Part shown: positions 19,988 through 29,859 of the stretch, piece after piece
Layout: every line of letters begins with the position of its first letter
Position numbering within the stretch: the stretch's first letter is position 1
Assembly (NCBI GenBank): GCA_016630955.3
Contig: CM049993.1
Location: 1,798,001 to 1,862,000 of the forward strand
Length of the DNA stretch: 64,000 bases
Source: Didymella arachidicola
Taxonomy: Eukaryota > Ascomycota > Dothideomycetes > Pleosporales > Didymellaceae
Direction: 5' to 3'
Position numbers and translations under genes: made by a program
The notes under the pieces: model-generated
Databases searched by the model: none
The model's input: only the letters and a program-made list of their open reading frames with translations
Told to the model about the DNA's origin: nothing

Positions 19988-22094
19988 GATACAGAAGCGA
20001 GGCAAGTCCGTGGCGTGAGTCATGTGCACAGCTTAGCGAGCGAACAGCTGACTTCCACAGTTGCCGCAGATGTCATTTGCGTAAAGTGAAGTGCTCTGGA
20101 GAGCAGCCATGTTTGTTTTGCCGTGACGCTGGTCTTCCTGATGGATGCGTGTATCCAGCACGTGATCGACAGGTCAAGATAAGCCAACGGTATGTCTTCT
20201 AGCGAATCAGGTCGATACGGGCGACGCTGACTGAGCAAGCGCTCTTGAGGCACTCATCGAGGAAAACGATACATTACGAAACAACTCCGCCAGAGAAGAC
20301 AGGCCTCCTTCTGCCGTTGGCTCTGATGTCGAACATCGTGGTGACACGCTTCAGAATCCGCTCTTTGATGAGAGACCTTGGTTCCACACCGTATCCCCTT
20401 CGAATATCCCTATACACATCGGCGAGGCTACAGATGCCGCCTACGCTACCAGATTCCGCCAGACCCTGGCTACAGCCTACACTAGCCATTTACCGCGAAT
20501 GAGCTACGTGCCAGATGCACCGCTTGCGATACTTCCGGTATCTCAATATCGATGGCCAACCCCTGCAAGAGCCCGATTTTTGATCAAGGTAGCATTTAGC
20601 ACTGTGTGTCGGTACTTTCACATTGTCCGCAAAAGTATTGTGCAGCAGAGCCTGGAGGCAGCTATCAACAACAATGGCAATGGCGACAAGCTGGTGATAG
20701 GCAAACTGATGGCTTTATTCGCTTTGGGAGAAGTTTACTCAGCCAGGACTACGGCGCGGGAGGCAATTTTTCCCGGAGTAGGCTTTTTCGCTCAAGCGAG
20801 GAGTCTCGTCGGTGAATTAATGGAACGGCCTCAGCTGGATTCCGTTGAGGTGGCGCTTCTTCTTGTGAGCGTTTCTTGTATTCTTTCATGCGACTATTTA
20901 CGACTAACTCCGCTACAGGCACTGTATTCGTTCACCCTCAATAGGCGTCACTCCGCGTACCTGTTTGCTAGCTCCGCAGTCAGGCTCGGGCTTATCATGG
21001 GTATGCAGCTGAACGTTCCAGACCACCAACATGGAGGTCGATCGACCAGAGAACACCGCGTACGGTTGTGGTGGACTGCCTATATTTTGGATCGTACCTG
21101 CACATCTAAGATTGGGCTTCCTGTCTCTGTCGCCGATGAAGATATTCAGGTCAATCTTCCTAGCATTGACGACAGCGCGGATCTCGACCCGGATGATTTC
21201 GTAGATATTGACTACGAGCTGCGCAGCATTAGCCTATCGACGATTACTGCAAGGTGTACGGAACAGATCTACGGCCGGAGAGACTATCGAAGTTCATTCT
21301 CGCAGCGCGTGCAAACAATCCTGAAGGCTTTCAACAATTGGATGGATGAGTTGCCCTCCAGGTTTCACCTGAAAACAGGAAGCTCGACCTTGCCGCAAGA
21401 TAATCATATTGTTCACCTGCATCTTAGATTCAACCAGGTACGCGCATTACTGGTTGCGCAGCAGGAGTGCTAAGGTTTCCAGGGCATTATTCTTACTACG
21501 CGACCTATCCTTCTTCACGTCCTCAGCATCCATCGACAGGCATGGATTGACGATGTCGACCCTCAGCCTCTTGTGCCTGACACTGCGCACACACTTGCGG
21601 AAACATGCATCCAATGTGCTCGGCATTCGTATCAAATCGTCACTGATGCTTGGGCTCATGGCACCTTTCCCACCTTTGATTACTTCCACACGCAATACCT
21701 TTTCTCTGCGGCAACGATCCTTGCGATCTCTAGTTTGCTTCGCTCCCCTCAAAGCGAGGGCGACGACTATAGGTTCGATAATGCAGCGGAACTCTTACGG
21801 CAGCTACATGGAAGCGGTAGTTTTGTTGCAAAGGAGTTTTGTTTGCATGTTGACGCAATGCAAAGCAGCATAGCTGGTATCCGTAACGACACATCAATCC
21901 AGAGCGTACGGGTGCATGAGCAGAATACCAGTCAAGAAGCTGCAGCGTCATTCAGTGGACTCGGGCTGACTGCAGGCATGGCGCTTGCAGATCCATCACT
22001 CAGGGATTTTCTCGCGGAGACCGACCTCGACACCCAAGCGTTTGACAGCTCGTTGTTTGATGATTCGCAAATGCTGTATTGGCCTCAGATGTAG
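19988..22094 (+). CDS. Zn2Cys6 transcription factor (spliced, start uncertain)
   Basis: A probable nuclear regulator of the island. Exon 1 (to 20189) encodes a Gal4-type cluster, CRRCHLRKVKCSGEQPCLFC with its sixth Cys eight residues on, in the spacing C-x2-C-x6-C-x5-C-x2-C-x8-C. Intron 20190-20239 (GTATGT...AAG) keeps frame into a short coiled coil (ALEALIEENDTLRNN). Exon 2 runs 20240-21437 and contains the fungal-specific middle homology region (VRLWWTAYILDR). Intron 21438-21482 (GTACGC...CAG) removes an in-frame stop. Exon 3 is 21483-22094 and continues FNQ/GIILTTRP. No Met precedes the zinc cluster after the stop at 19987, so an upstream exon is likely. It faces the aldolase gene tail to tail, 110 bp apart. 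Confidence 0.88.
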
Positions 22095-22204
22095 TTTACT
22101 CTGCAAAAGATTTTCAAGTTCGGGTTGATGAATGGCTATGCCTCAGCAGCTAAGTCAGTGAGTTGAATAAGGTTACGCGTCGCAATCTGCCCCGTGAAGG
22201 ATGT

Positions 22205-23152
22205 CTACGAGCGTGCGATTTGTAATTCAGTCCTGTACCAATTTTGCATCGCCCGAACATCATAGCTTAAAGCTACGGCATCAAAAACTTCCAAGTGCTT
22301 CTTGCACAGGGTCCCATCATTTGACAGTCGCCCGATCCACTTGCCATGATTTCTGGCCGCGATGACGATCTTCTCGAGAGCTTCCACGTATTCTGGCTCG
22401 GTGCCGTTTGCTGGAACATAGCCAAGGATCGACAAAGCTAGGTCATTTGGCCCAATGAAAATCATGTCTTAGCGTAAATCAGTAACGGCCTTCTGCGAGC
22501 GTGCAGCTTCAGTCACTCACCTACTCCCTGTACAGCACAAATGGCATCGACGTTCTCAACCCCTTCTCTGGACTCGATCTGGACACACGTGATGAGTGTT
22601 TCGTTCGCTGATCTCAGATATGCCGAGGTGTCGAGACCATGAGCGATACCTGGAAACGCCGAGCCTTGCCCTCGAAATCCTTGCGGTGGAAATTTGGAGT
22701 GAGAGACGACAGCTCTAGCCTCGTCGGCGGTATTGATCTGAGGTACGACAATGCCACTTCTCTAATCTCAGTGCTGCGCTACGGCAGAAGTCGGGTCACT
22801 CACTGGGCGCCAGCATCTAGGGCTCGTTTGATGAGGTCCGCATGCGTTGACCTCAGACGGACAAGAGGCGATACGCCCAAAGCAGCGATGGCGGCAGTCG
22901 CAATATGCATGGAATCGTCACTGATATGACCATGTTCGCAATCGATAATGATGCCCTGCTCAGCCATTAGCACTACTTGCATTTCAAAGCAGCTCAACTG
23001 ACATCAACACCGGTTTGAGCCACAATTTGAGCGATTCGGAGGGACGGCAGACCCAGAAACGTCATGATTGGCTTGGAGCCGGCACGAAGACCATTGAGTA
23101 AGCGCAGGCTAGGGTTCTGAATCGAAGTTGTCAGAGCCGATAGGTATGACAT
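22205..23152 (-). CDS. HpcH/HpaI-family aldolase
   Basis: Four exons, complement of 22205-22467, 22521-22756, 22804-22955 and 23003-23152. They total 801 nt, exactly 266 codons plus stop, which supports the splicing. Class II pyruvate aldolases of this family cleave 4-hydroxy-2-oxo acids to pyruvate plus an aldehyde. Visible landmarks are TFLGLPSLRIAQIVAQTG, the IDCEHGHISDDSM active-site region, GAHGIVVPQINTADEAR across an exon junction, the metal-binding Glu in QIESREG, and IGPNDLALS. The Met at 23152 is chosen because it starts the conserved region; one at 23251 would add 33 residues. Probably cytosolic. It is divergent to the hydrolase gene. The exact substrate is unknown. Confidence 0.9.
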
Positions 23153-23326
23153 CGTGCAGTCCAAGCACTCAAAGATTGTGACGGCAGCAATGTTGGCTTC
23201 GATGCTACATTTCATACAGAAAAGGGTTGTGCGGAAGTTATTACAATTCACGGGGTCAAAGCAATTGTACCGCAGCGGTGAAACCTAAATCTTGCCGAAG
23301 GTCAGGTGGGCCGCAAACGGCCAAAA

Positions 23327-23413
23327 TACGAAGAATCCCGTTTCTTTTGAGGAACCATGTTCGGCGCCCGTGCACGAGGAGGTGATTCCTCAGAAAAAAC
23401 GGGATTCTTCGTA
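23327..23413. promoter_or_regulatory. Long imperfect inverted repeat between divergent genes
   Basis: Arms 23327-23357 and 23383-23413 (31 nt each, about 28 matches) are separated by 25 nt. The left arm begins TACGAAGAATCCCGTTT and the right arm is its near mirror image. It lies in the 800-bp region between the aldolase (minus) and hydrolase (plus) genes, about 175 bp and 540 bp from their starts. It could be a regulator-binding palindrome or a tiny foldback element. Confidence 0.6.
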
Positions 23414-23952
23414 GTCACCGTCCAGTCGGAAAGCTACACTCATGCTTATTAAGATATGACGTCAGAGTCGGACCTATCCACCGATCAGCCGGCAAGGCAG
23501 TCGTTATTCCGTGCGCGAGAACTTGTCAACACGTCGCGCATACGAATGTGCTGCATTGCAGACAATATCTTGCACAGTGGCTCCTGCTCCAGTAACGGCA
23601 GCACCTAAACCCTGTCAAACTGTACTCGGTCCGTAATTCCTGCCAGAAAAACATGACCGGAATTGAAGATAACATGCTAATTGCGTCGTTATACCGATGG
23701 CTGCTTGGATAGTGGATTTCGGCGTTGTTCATGCGTGCTTGGTTGCTCGGGAAACGACGTGCTGTCATGCACGAATCAATGGGTCAAGGGCTCGGGGAAA
23801 TTCAACGTTGCCGGTATCAGCAGGCAAGCCGACCATTCACCGAATTTTAGGTCTAGCGTCCCCGAAACTTATACGGCTACCTCCCCCTTATGCTATTGAG
23901 AACTACGATCTTGTTTGGCCCTGTTTGCAGCACGTTTCCACAGCTATCTGCC

Positions 23953-24759
23953 ATGACCCTCGCGTACGAAACGGTGTCCCTTCAAGTTCAGGGTGTGCAC
24001 CTTGAACTCTCAACCATCCACAAGCCCAGTAACGACCCGCCAATCCTGTTTCTTCATGGATTCGGGTCCTGCAAAGAAGATCTTGCCGATGTGGCAGTCA
24101 ATCCAGCCTTACAGCATTACGGCTACCTTGCCTACGATGCGCCAGGCTGTGGGCATTCCCAGAGCGACGACTTATCTGCCACGGACATTCCTTTCCTGGT
24201 TGCAACGGCGGAAGCGGTCCTTGCCCACTTCAAAATTTCACAATTCCATCTTATGGGTCATTCCATGGGTGGGTTGACAGCACTGCTGCTTGCCCATCGC
24301 CACCCTGCCCGGGTGCTCAGTTTTGTGAACATCAAGGGCAACCTGGCGCCAGAGGATTGCTTTCTCAGCCGGCAAATCTTCCTCTTCCCTTCGGACGATC
24401 CAGAGGCGTTCTTAGACGCTTTCATCAAACGTACATGCAGTGTCAAATCTTATGGCAGCTCCCTCTATGCAAGCACATTGCGCACCAGAGTCCGGGTTGA
24501 TGCTGTGCGACCGATCTTCGAGTCTATGGTCAAAATCTCGGACGAGGAAGAGTTGCTAGCATGGATGCTCGATCTGCCATGTCCTAAGATGTTCATGTTT
24601 GGAGAGGAAAATCAAGGTTTATCATATTTGCGAAACTTGAAGAAGGGCGGAGTAGACTTGGCGATGATACCGCAATGTGGGCATTTTCCAATGTATTCTA
24701 ATCCGGTAGAGATGTACCGACGGATTGCAGAGTTTTTGAAGTGTGCCTGCGGATCCTAG
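23953..24759 (+). CDS. Alpha/beta hydrolase
   Basis: A single exon of 268 codons. The Met at 23953 begins the conserved region; an upstream in-frame Met at 23890 adds only 21 unlikely residues. Oxyanion motif HGFG at 35-38, nucleophile Ser104 in GHSMGG, acid probably Glu218 or Glu219 after strand seven (MFMFGEEN), and His244 in CGHFPMYSNP. The fold and length fit small-molecule hydrolases such as C-C bond (meta-cleavage product) hydrolases, esterases or lactonases; the sequence alone does not separate these. No signal peptide is evident, so it is probably cytosolic. It is divergent from the aldolase and likely shares its control region. Confidence 0.9.
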   Translation: MTLAYETVSLQVQGVHLELSTIHKPSNDPPILFLHGFGSCKEDLADVAVNPALQHYGYLAYDAPGCGHSQSDDLSATDIPFLVATAEAVLAHFKISQFHLMGHSMGGLTALLLAHRHPARVLSFVNIKGNLAPEDCFLSRQIFLFPSDDPEAFLDAFIKRTCSVKSYGSSLYASTLRTRVRVDAVRPIFESMVKISDEEELLAWMLDLPCPKMFMFGEENQGLSYLRNLKKGGVDLAMIPQCGHFPMYSNPVEMYRRIAEFLKCACGS

Positions 24760-25371
24760 AGAATGTAGCCTCGTCATATACTGAGGTTGCTAGCTTTTGG
24801 AATGCAATACATCAGTAGGGACTACCGCCTAGAAGAGATAAACACACTGCATGCTCAGCAAGGGAAGGCAGATCAGCCTGACATAGAAGAGAAGACAACT
24901 GCACTAGCAAGCTCTGTTACTGACGGTCTGCTATAACATTAGATTAAGTCCTAGATAATCCGTGTTTGTGAACACGACTGTAATGCACTGATAATTTGAG
25001 AGCAAATACTTATGTTCTGTGAAGGCTTGTGTGAGACCCTGTTGTGCATTTCAAGATCACTTTAAATTAAGACATTCCAATCTCCATGCAGCTACAAATC
25101 CGCTGCGGGTCACGTTTCGTAAGTTCGCACCAGACTGCAAACTAATTTGGGTACTTGTGAACTTTGGCCTTAAGATCGTAACCTCTCTTGTGAGCGCTGA
25201 CACGCTTTGCTATGTTTGACTCGCGATAGAGCAAGTTGTAGGGGAAGTAGCTGGAAGTCTGCTCGCAAGTCATTCCACACTGCACACTTTTCACACTTCC
25301 AGAACAAGTCCGCGGCATTATGACAAATACCATAATATGTAGGATTAGACGTACCCATTCAGTGCTTCTGC
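24760..25371. other. Intergenic region between two converging genes
   Basis: Separates the 3' ends of the hydrolase and aminotransferase genes. No coding sequence, repeat or strong structure was recognised. Confidence 0.5.
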
Positions 25372-26700
25372 TTAGGTCTCTCGTCCCATGGCCTGCTCCA
25401 CCACTATACCAATCGCGTCGGTCACGTAATCGATATTGCTCCCGTTTAAACCGCAAATACTAGCCCTCCCAGAAGGTAGTAAATAGACGTGAAAGTCAGT
25501 TCGCAGGCGAGTGACCATGGCTTCATCGAGGCCGGTGTAGCTAAACATGCCGATCTGGTTGTTCATGTGGGACCAGTCGCCGGGCACGTTGCGCTCTTCC
25601 AACTTCTTGCAAAGCGTGTGCCTCATCGCTTTAATCCTTGAGCTCATCGTCATTAGGTCTTCCCGCCATTGGGCTCTTAGCTGTTTGTCTGCTAAGACTG
25701 TCTCGACAATACGCGCTCCAAATCGAGGCGGATTAGAGTATTCCGCGCGAGCCAGGAGCTTCCACTCCGACAGCGCACCTTGCGGAGAAAGATGGTGAGG
25801 TACCACGAGGTGTAGCGCACCAGCCCGCTCCCCGTATAGCCCAAAGTTCTTGGAGAAAGACTGCGCGACGAAGAGGCCAGAACAGACAGGCTCCTCACCA
25901 AGGACTAATTCTTCCGTAAAGTATCGGATTGCCCACGCATCGGTTTCCGGGTCTCCTGTCGCGAAACCCTGATAAGCACTATCGAATACAACACAAAGTC
26001 TTTTTCTCTTGACCATCTCCGCTACCTGCGCCCATTGAGATCGTGAGAAGTCTACACCAGTAGGGTTGTGAGCGCAGGCTTGGAGGATCAGGACATCGTT
26101 GGGTTGAGATCTATCGTCAAGGACCGACAGCATACCGTCAAGATCCACGCCCCTAGTCTTTGACGAAAGATATGGGTAATCCACGCGCGTTACTCCAGTT
26201 TGTGCCCAGATAGTGTGATGGTTGACCCATGTTGGCGAAGGGATAAACACGTGAGAAGGGTGCATGTGGCGTGCAAGGAACGACGCGACAGTGTGGTTGG
26301 CTCCAGTCCCCGAAACGGTCTGGATCGAGGCCATGTTCTTTTCGAGAATTGAACTGAGTTCCGTACCAAAGGTGAGTGATCTTGCAAGGCTAAGGAATGT
26401 AGGGGACCCTGCTATGTCCAGGTATTCGTGGCCATCTTGGAGTAGACGAGCTTTTGCCTGTAAGGAAGGTCAGTCCTGGCACCTATTGAACGCTAGATAT
26501 GCGCAAACCTGCTGCACACTGGGAAGCACCCAAGGTGCCCCATTTTCGTCTCGATATGCGCCCGCAATCAGGGAAACTTTGTTTGGGTGCGGATCTACGT
26601 CGTAGTCGGCCATGAGACCAAATGCCTTGTCGGCAGGAGCGACCGAGAGGTCTAAGTACTGCTTGCACATCTCGTCTATTCTTTGCAATGTACTTCTCAT
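25372..26700 (-). CDS. Aspartate-type aminotransferase (class I)
   Basis: A PLP enzyme moving an amino group between an amino acid and a 2-oxo acid. Two exons: 26509-26700 and 25372-26457. Intron 26458-26508 has GTTTGC, a GGACTGAC branch site and a TTACAG end, and phase is kept, giving 425 residues, normal for the family. Landmarks: KVSLIAGAYRDENGAPWVLP near the N-terminus, HNPTG (Asn195), DSAYQGFATGD, and the PLP lysine (about Lys267) in QSFSKNFGLYGERAG. No targeting peptide is clear if translation starts at 26700. It is divergent from the RraA-like gene with 509 bp between them. Aspartate-type enzymes also accept 4-substituted glutamates, which matters in this context. Confidence 0.92.
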
Positions 26701-27209
26701 CAGCTTCCGAGGGGTGTAGTCAAGGTGCGATATGATAGATATACCGAAAAGCAATGATGTCTCAGAGTTCTGGACCCTCGGCAACAGGCACGGTATCCCG
26801 GTCATCTGTATCGGTGTTCTGCTTGGCTTCCCGAAACTACAATGTGCAAAATACGAAGCACAGTCGACACGTTAGAATAATTCCAATTTCTGTCCTCGAA
26901 TTTTGCGGCGCCGCGTTAATGTTTCAGCACATGTAAACTCCAGCCAATCCAATAGGCCTGTGTAGGAATTATGCAGGTTCTCCGTCATCACGGGAAGTGA
27001 TACACGGGCCGATGCCTGCCGCAGGGCGTAGAGAATGCCAAGACCGAAGCATCCACGGCAAAGTCCCTTCTTCGCCGAAAACCATTGTTGATAAATCCTC
27101 CAGCCATCAGTCAAATGAATCTGCAGGTTCGCATCTTGTCATCACTATTTTTGCTCTCTACGTTCCGCCCGTATTACCTTTTTCCAGTGTGCGCTACCAC
27201 AAGTACACA
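26701..27209. promoter_or_regulatory. Divergent promoter region between aminotransferase and RraA-like genes
   Basis: 509 bp between two start codons on opposite strands. No clear TATA box or repeated operator was recognised. Its position makes shared control of the two genes likely. Confidence 0.45.
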
Positions 27210-28562
27210 ATGCCTGAGACCTCCTTCTTGAACCGGCTATCAGCACTCGACACTAATACAGTGTCTGATGCTTTGGATTTTCTTGGTCTTGAAGGGGCCA
27301 CATTCGGCTTGCGGCCCCTTTGGAACTGCCCGAAGATCGTTGGGCGTGCCAGTACAGTGCGCGTAGGCCCGAAGACAGATGCTGCTCCAGCGAACCATCT
27401 ACTCACCCCGGTTGTCGATGCGGTTACGACAGACGATCGCATTCTTGTCATAGCCGGCGGCACTGATGGCGTCTCATGCTGGGGTGATATCCTTGCCAAC
27501 GCCTCGGCTAAGAAGCACATTCGCGGAACTATCATCGATGGAGTGAGTCGCGATATCGATGGCAGCCGTGCGGTCAACTACCCTGTCTACGGTCGTGGTG
27601 TGACTATGATCAGCGCACGCAACCGAGTGGTGCAGGTGGAGTCTGGCAAACCGTTGCAGATGTGTGGGGTTACTGTGTCGCAAGACGACTACGCCATTGC
27701 AGATAATTGTGGCACTGTCTTTGTGCCAGCAGCGCGAATCAGCGAGGTTCTGGACTTTGGCGAGCGGATCGAACGCCGTCAGAACCTCATGGTCCAAGCT
27801 GTTAGAGCCGGCAAGCCTGTGACCGAGGTCATGCACGACAAGCAGTTTGAGCAGATCCGCAACGATACGTCTTCACCAACCGTAAAGCCTATCGCGAAAG
27901 CTTGGTCTGAGGATCAAGAGCTGGTCGCGTTGTTCGCCAAATCAGATACCCCTGGGGTTTCCGATGCCTTAGACAAGCTCGGTATCCGTGGGCAGGCTTT
28001 CAACATCATGCCTTTAGCGGATTACAATAAGGTTCACGTTGGACCAGCTTTCACAGTACGTTACGTACCGGCAAGTGATCCAGCAGGAAGTGTGGGCGAT
28101 TTCATCGATGACGTTCAACCAGGGGATTTCGTGGTCATCGACAATGGCGGCCGTACTGATTGTACTGTTTGGGGTGACATCATGACCCAATATGCCGGGA
28201 TACGAGGCATTGCTGGAACTGTCATCGACGGTGTGTGTCGTGACGTGAATTGCGCTATCACCGACCAATACCCCCTCTTTACAGTCGGGCGTTGGATGCG
28301 GACTGGAAAAGATCGCGTACAAGTCGGCGGGATCAACGAGCCTGTCGCCATCGGAAAGGTACGCGTCAATCCTCGTGACATCATCGTGGCAGACGCAAAC
28401 GGTGTCGTAGTCGTTCCACGAGATAGAGCCCGAGAGGTGGCCGAAGTGGCAAGCAGAATCGAAAAGAGCGAAGAGACCATTCGAGAGCTGATTGTCAGCG
28501 GGTCCACACTTGCAGAGGCACGACGACAAGCTGGATATCATACACTACAGCGACACGAATAA
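27210..28562 (+). CDS. Tandem double-domain RraA/HMG-aldolase-like protein
   Basis: 450 codons, no intron, Met at 27210. Two RraA-like domains in one chain: residues about 5-205 and about 235-440. Each keeps the D-x20-R-D metal/substrate signature of 4-hydroxy-4-methyl-2-oxoglutarate (HMG) aldolases: Asp93, Arg114-Asp115 and Asp323, Arg344-Asp345, inside WGD and IDGV-RD blocks. Single-domain members form trimers or hexamers, cleave HMG to two pyruvates and decarboxylate oxaloacetate. A fused pair with both sites intact is unusual, and the halves are clearly diverged, so they may handle different substrates. Its stop lies only 21 bp before a transposon end (28584). Confidence 0.9.
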   Translation: MPETSFLNRLSALDTNTVSDALDFLGLEGATFGLRPLWNCPKIVGRASTVRVGPKTDAAPANHLLTPVVDAVTTDDRILVIAGGTDGVSCWGDILANASAKKHIRGTIIDGVSRDIDGSRAVNYPVYGRGVTMISARNRVVQVESGKPLQMCGVTVSQDDYAIADNCGTVFVPAARISEVLDFGERIERRQNLMVQAVRAGKPVTEVMHDKQFEQIRNDTSSPTVKPIAKAWSEDQELVALFAKSDTPGVSDALDKLGIRGQAFNIMPLADYNKVHVGPAFTVRYVPASDPAGSVGDFIDDVQPGDFVVIDNGGRTDCTVWGDIMTQYAGIRGIAGTVIDGVCRDVNCAITDQYPLFTVGRWMRTGKDRVQVGGINEPVAIGKVRVNPRDIIVADANGVVVVPRDRAREVAEVASRIEKSEETIRELIVSGSTLAEARRQAGYHTLQRHE

Positions 28563-28583
28563 AATAAACAGAATCATTATCTA

Positions 28584-29510
28584 CTGTGTCCGTGCACCCA
28601 ATGCACGGATTCAACCAATGCACGCCTCAACGCCTTCACGGCTAGCACAAAATTGAGGCTGTAGAGCCACACACAATAGCTATTATCACGATATAAGTTG
28701 GTGGAGTGCTCTGTAGGCCTTTGCAATGATGTTCTCTTACATAAATTAATTATATAGAGTTGCTGTTCTGCCGCTGCGGGTAGTGTGGGTGCGAGGTGCG
28801 GCAGGAGGCTCTGCAGCAACACCACCACGCCGTGCAGCCACTGCACCATGATTCTGCTTCTTTCTTGGTGCTGCAGACTGTGAAGCCTTGCGCTTGCCTC
28901 TTTGGGGTAATTGTACAGCTTTTGCAGCGTCGCGGGCTTGTTTATCACGCTCTCTTTGAGCCTTGCGTTCCTCTATAGCTGCTCGCTCCTCTGCCCGGGC
29001 CTGGTCTCTTGCTGCCTTCTCCCTCACCCGCTGTTCACGCTTTTCCTCTGCAATCTTCTGGTTATATAGCTTATTGGCAGCGGCTAACTCCTTCATTTCT
29101 GCCTTTTTTAATTCCTCTTCTTACCTCTCTTGGTCTTGAACAGCTGCACGAGCTCGGGCCTCCCGGAAGGCACGAGGAGACCACATTACTGCACCTCCAT
29201 GATACTCTTGATGCTGCTGCAGGTCTAGCTGCCTATTAGGTTGCTTCTGGCGCTTCTTGTTCTGGTATAGCTTCTTTCGCAGGGCATCTAGTTCGGCCTG
29301 AAGTAGCTCTACTTGAGATGATAGATGGTGGATAGTTTGCCCTAGCTTCCGCGCACCTACACTGCGCGAATCCTTCACCTTCGCATGAAGGGTAGTACAA
29401 GCTTTGAGCCAGTCCTCTGCAAAATAAGCTGTGGAACTAGAGGAGGCTGAGAGTGAGCCACTAGGGCTTGTGTGGCGGAACCTATCGAGTATAACGTCGG
29501 GGTTTACTGG
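28584..29510 (-). pseudogene. Family-B transposase C-terminal fragment B2
   Basis: A mirror image of B1 on the other side of the gene island. The transposon end begins at 28584 after a TA and contains paired AATGCACG-type repeats. Coding sequence runs down to 28746 and contains the YHGGAVMWSPRAFREAR marker block, one in-frame TAA near 29118, a long charged helix and the tail THTTRSGRTATLYN. It starts at PVNPDVILDRF at about 29505, the same codon position where B1 starts. Upstream of that is a LINE tail instead of the catalytic domain. B1 and B2 proteins differ a lot in the coiled-coil part, so they are separate family members. Confidence 0.8.
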
Positions 29511-29533
29511 GTTGGTTGGTTGGTTGGTTGGTA
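29511..29533 (-). repeat. (AACC)n LINE tail
   Basis: On the minus strand the LINE ends GAATACCAACCAACCAACC, about five tetramers and no poly(A), and joins transposase codons (CCAGTAAACCCC) directly. The same tail type is at 11290-11314. Confidence 0.85.
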
Positions 29534-29859
29534 TTCATTTTACGTCTAGTTGATGAGGATTAAGTCCATCATCTCGCCTCCCGAAGGGCATATACGACGT
29601 GCTAAGCTATGGAATTACTGTGCTAACACACTACCTTAGAAAGCATTTCTTGCCTGCGCGGGTATTGCTACCATATCAAGCTACAGCTCCACTTCCAGCT
29701 GTGGAGACTGAGCAATTTGTGTACATTAGGGTGGATCCCTTGTGTGTGTTCAGAGGCAGGTAAATGCCAGAGAAGTGCGAGAGAGGGAGAGGGAGAGTAA
29801 GAAGGAGAGTAAGGAAATAGTACGGCTGTTTGCTGCTGTTGCAGCACAGGCTAAGCTAC

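Noticed and set aside
21471..21473. In-frame stop in the Zn2Cys6 gene as a pseudogene sign
   Set aside because: It lies inside a 45-bp GT-AG intron whose removal keeps phase and joins two well-conserved family blocks.
24900..25360. Short ORFs between the hydrolase and aminotransferase genes
   Set aside because: Fewer than 105 codons, no motif, and located in the 3' intergenic space of two convergent genes.
28014..28541. 175-codon minus-strand ORF across the RraA-like gene
   Set aside because: Shadow of a well-supported plus-strand gene, with no recognisable domain.
19431..28583. Starship-type giant element carrying the five-gene island as cargo
   Set aside because: No DUF3435 tyrosine recombinase or Starship boundary was seen in the window. 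The flanks are a LINE and family-B transposons, so this idea has no support here.
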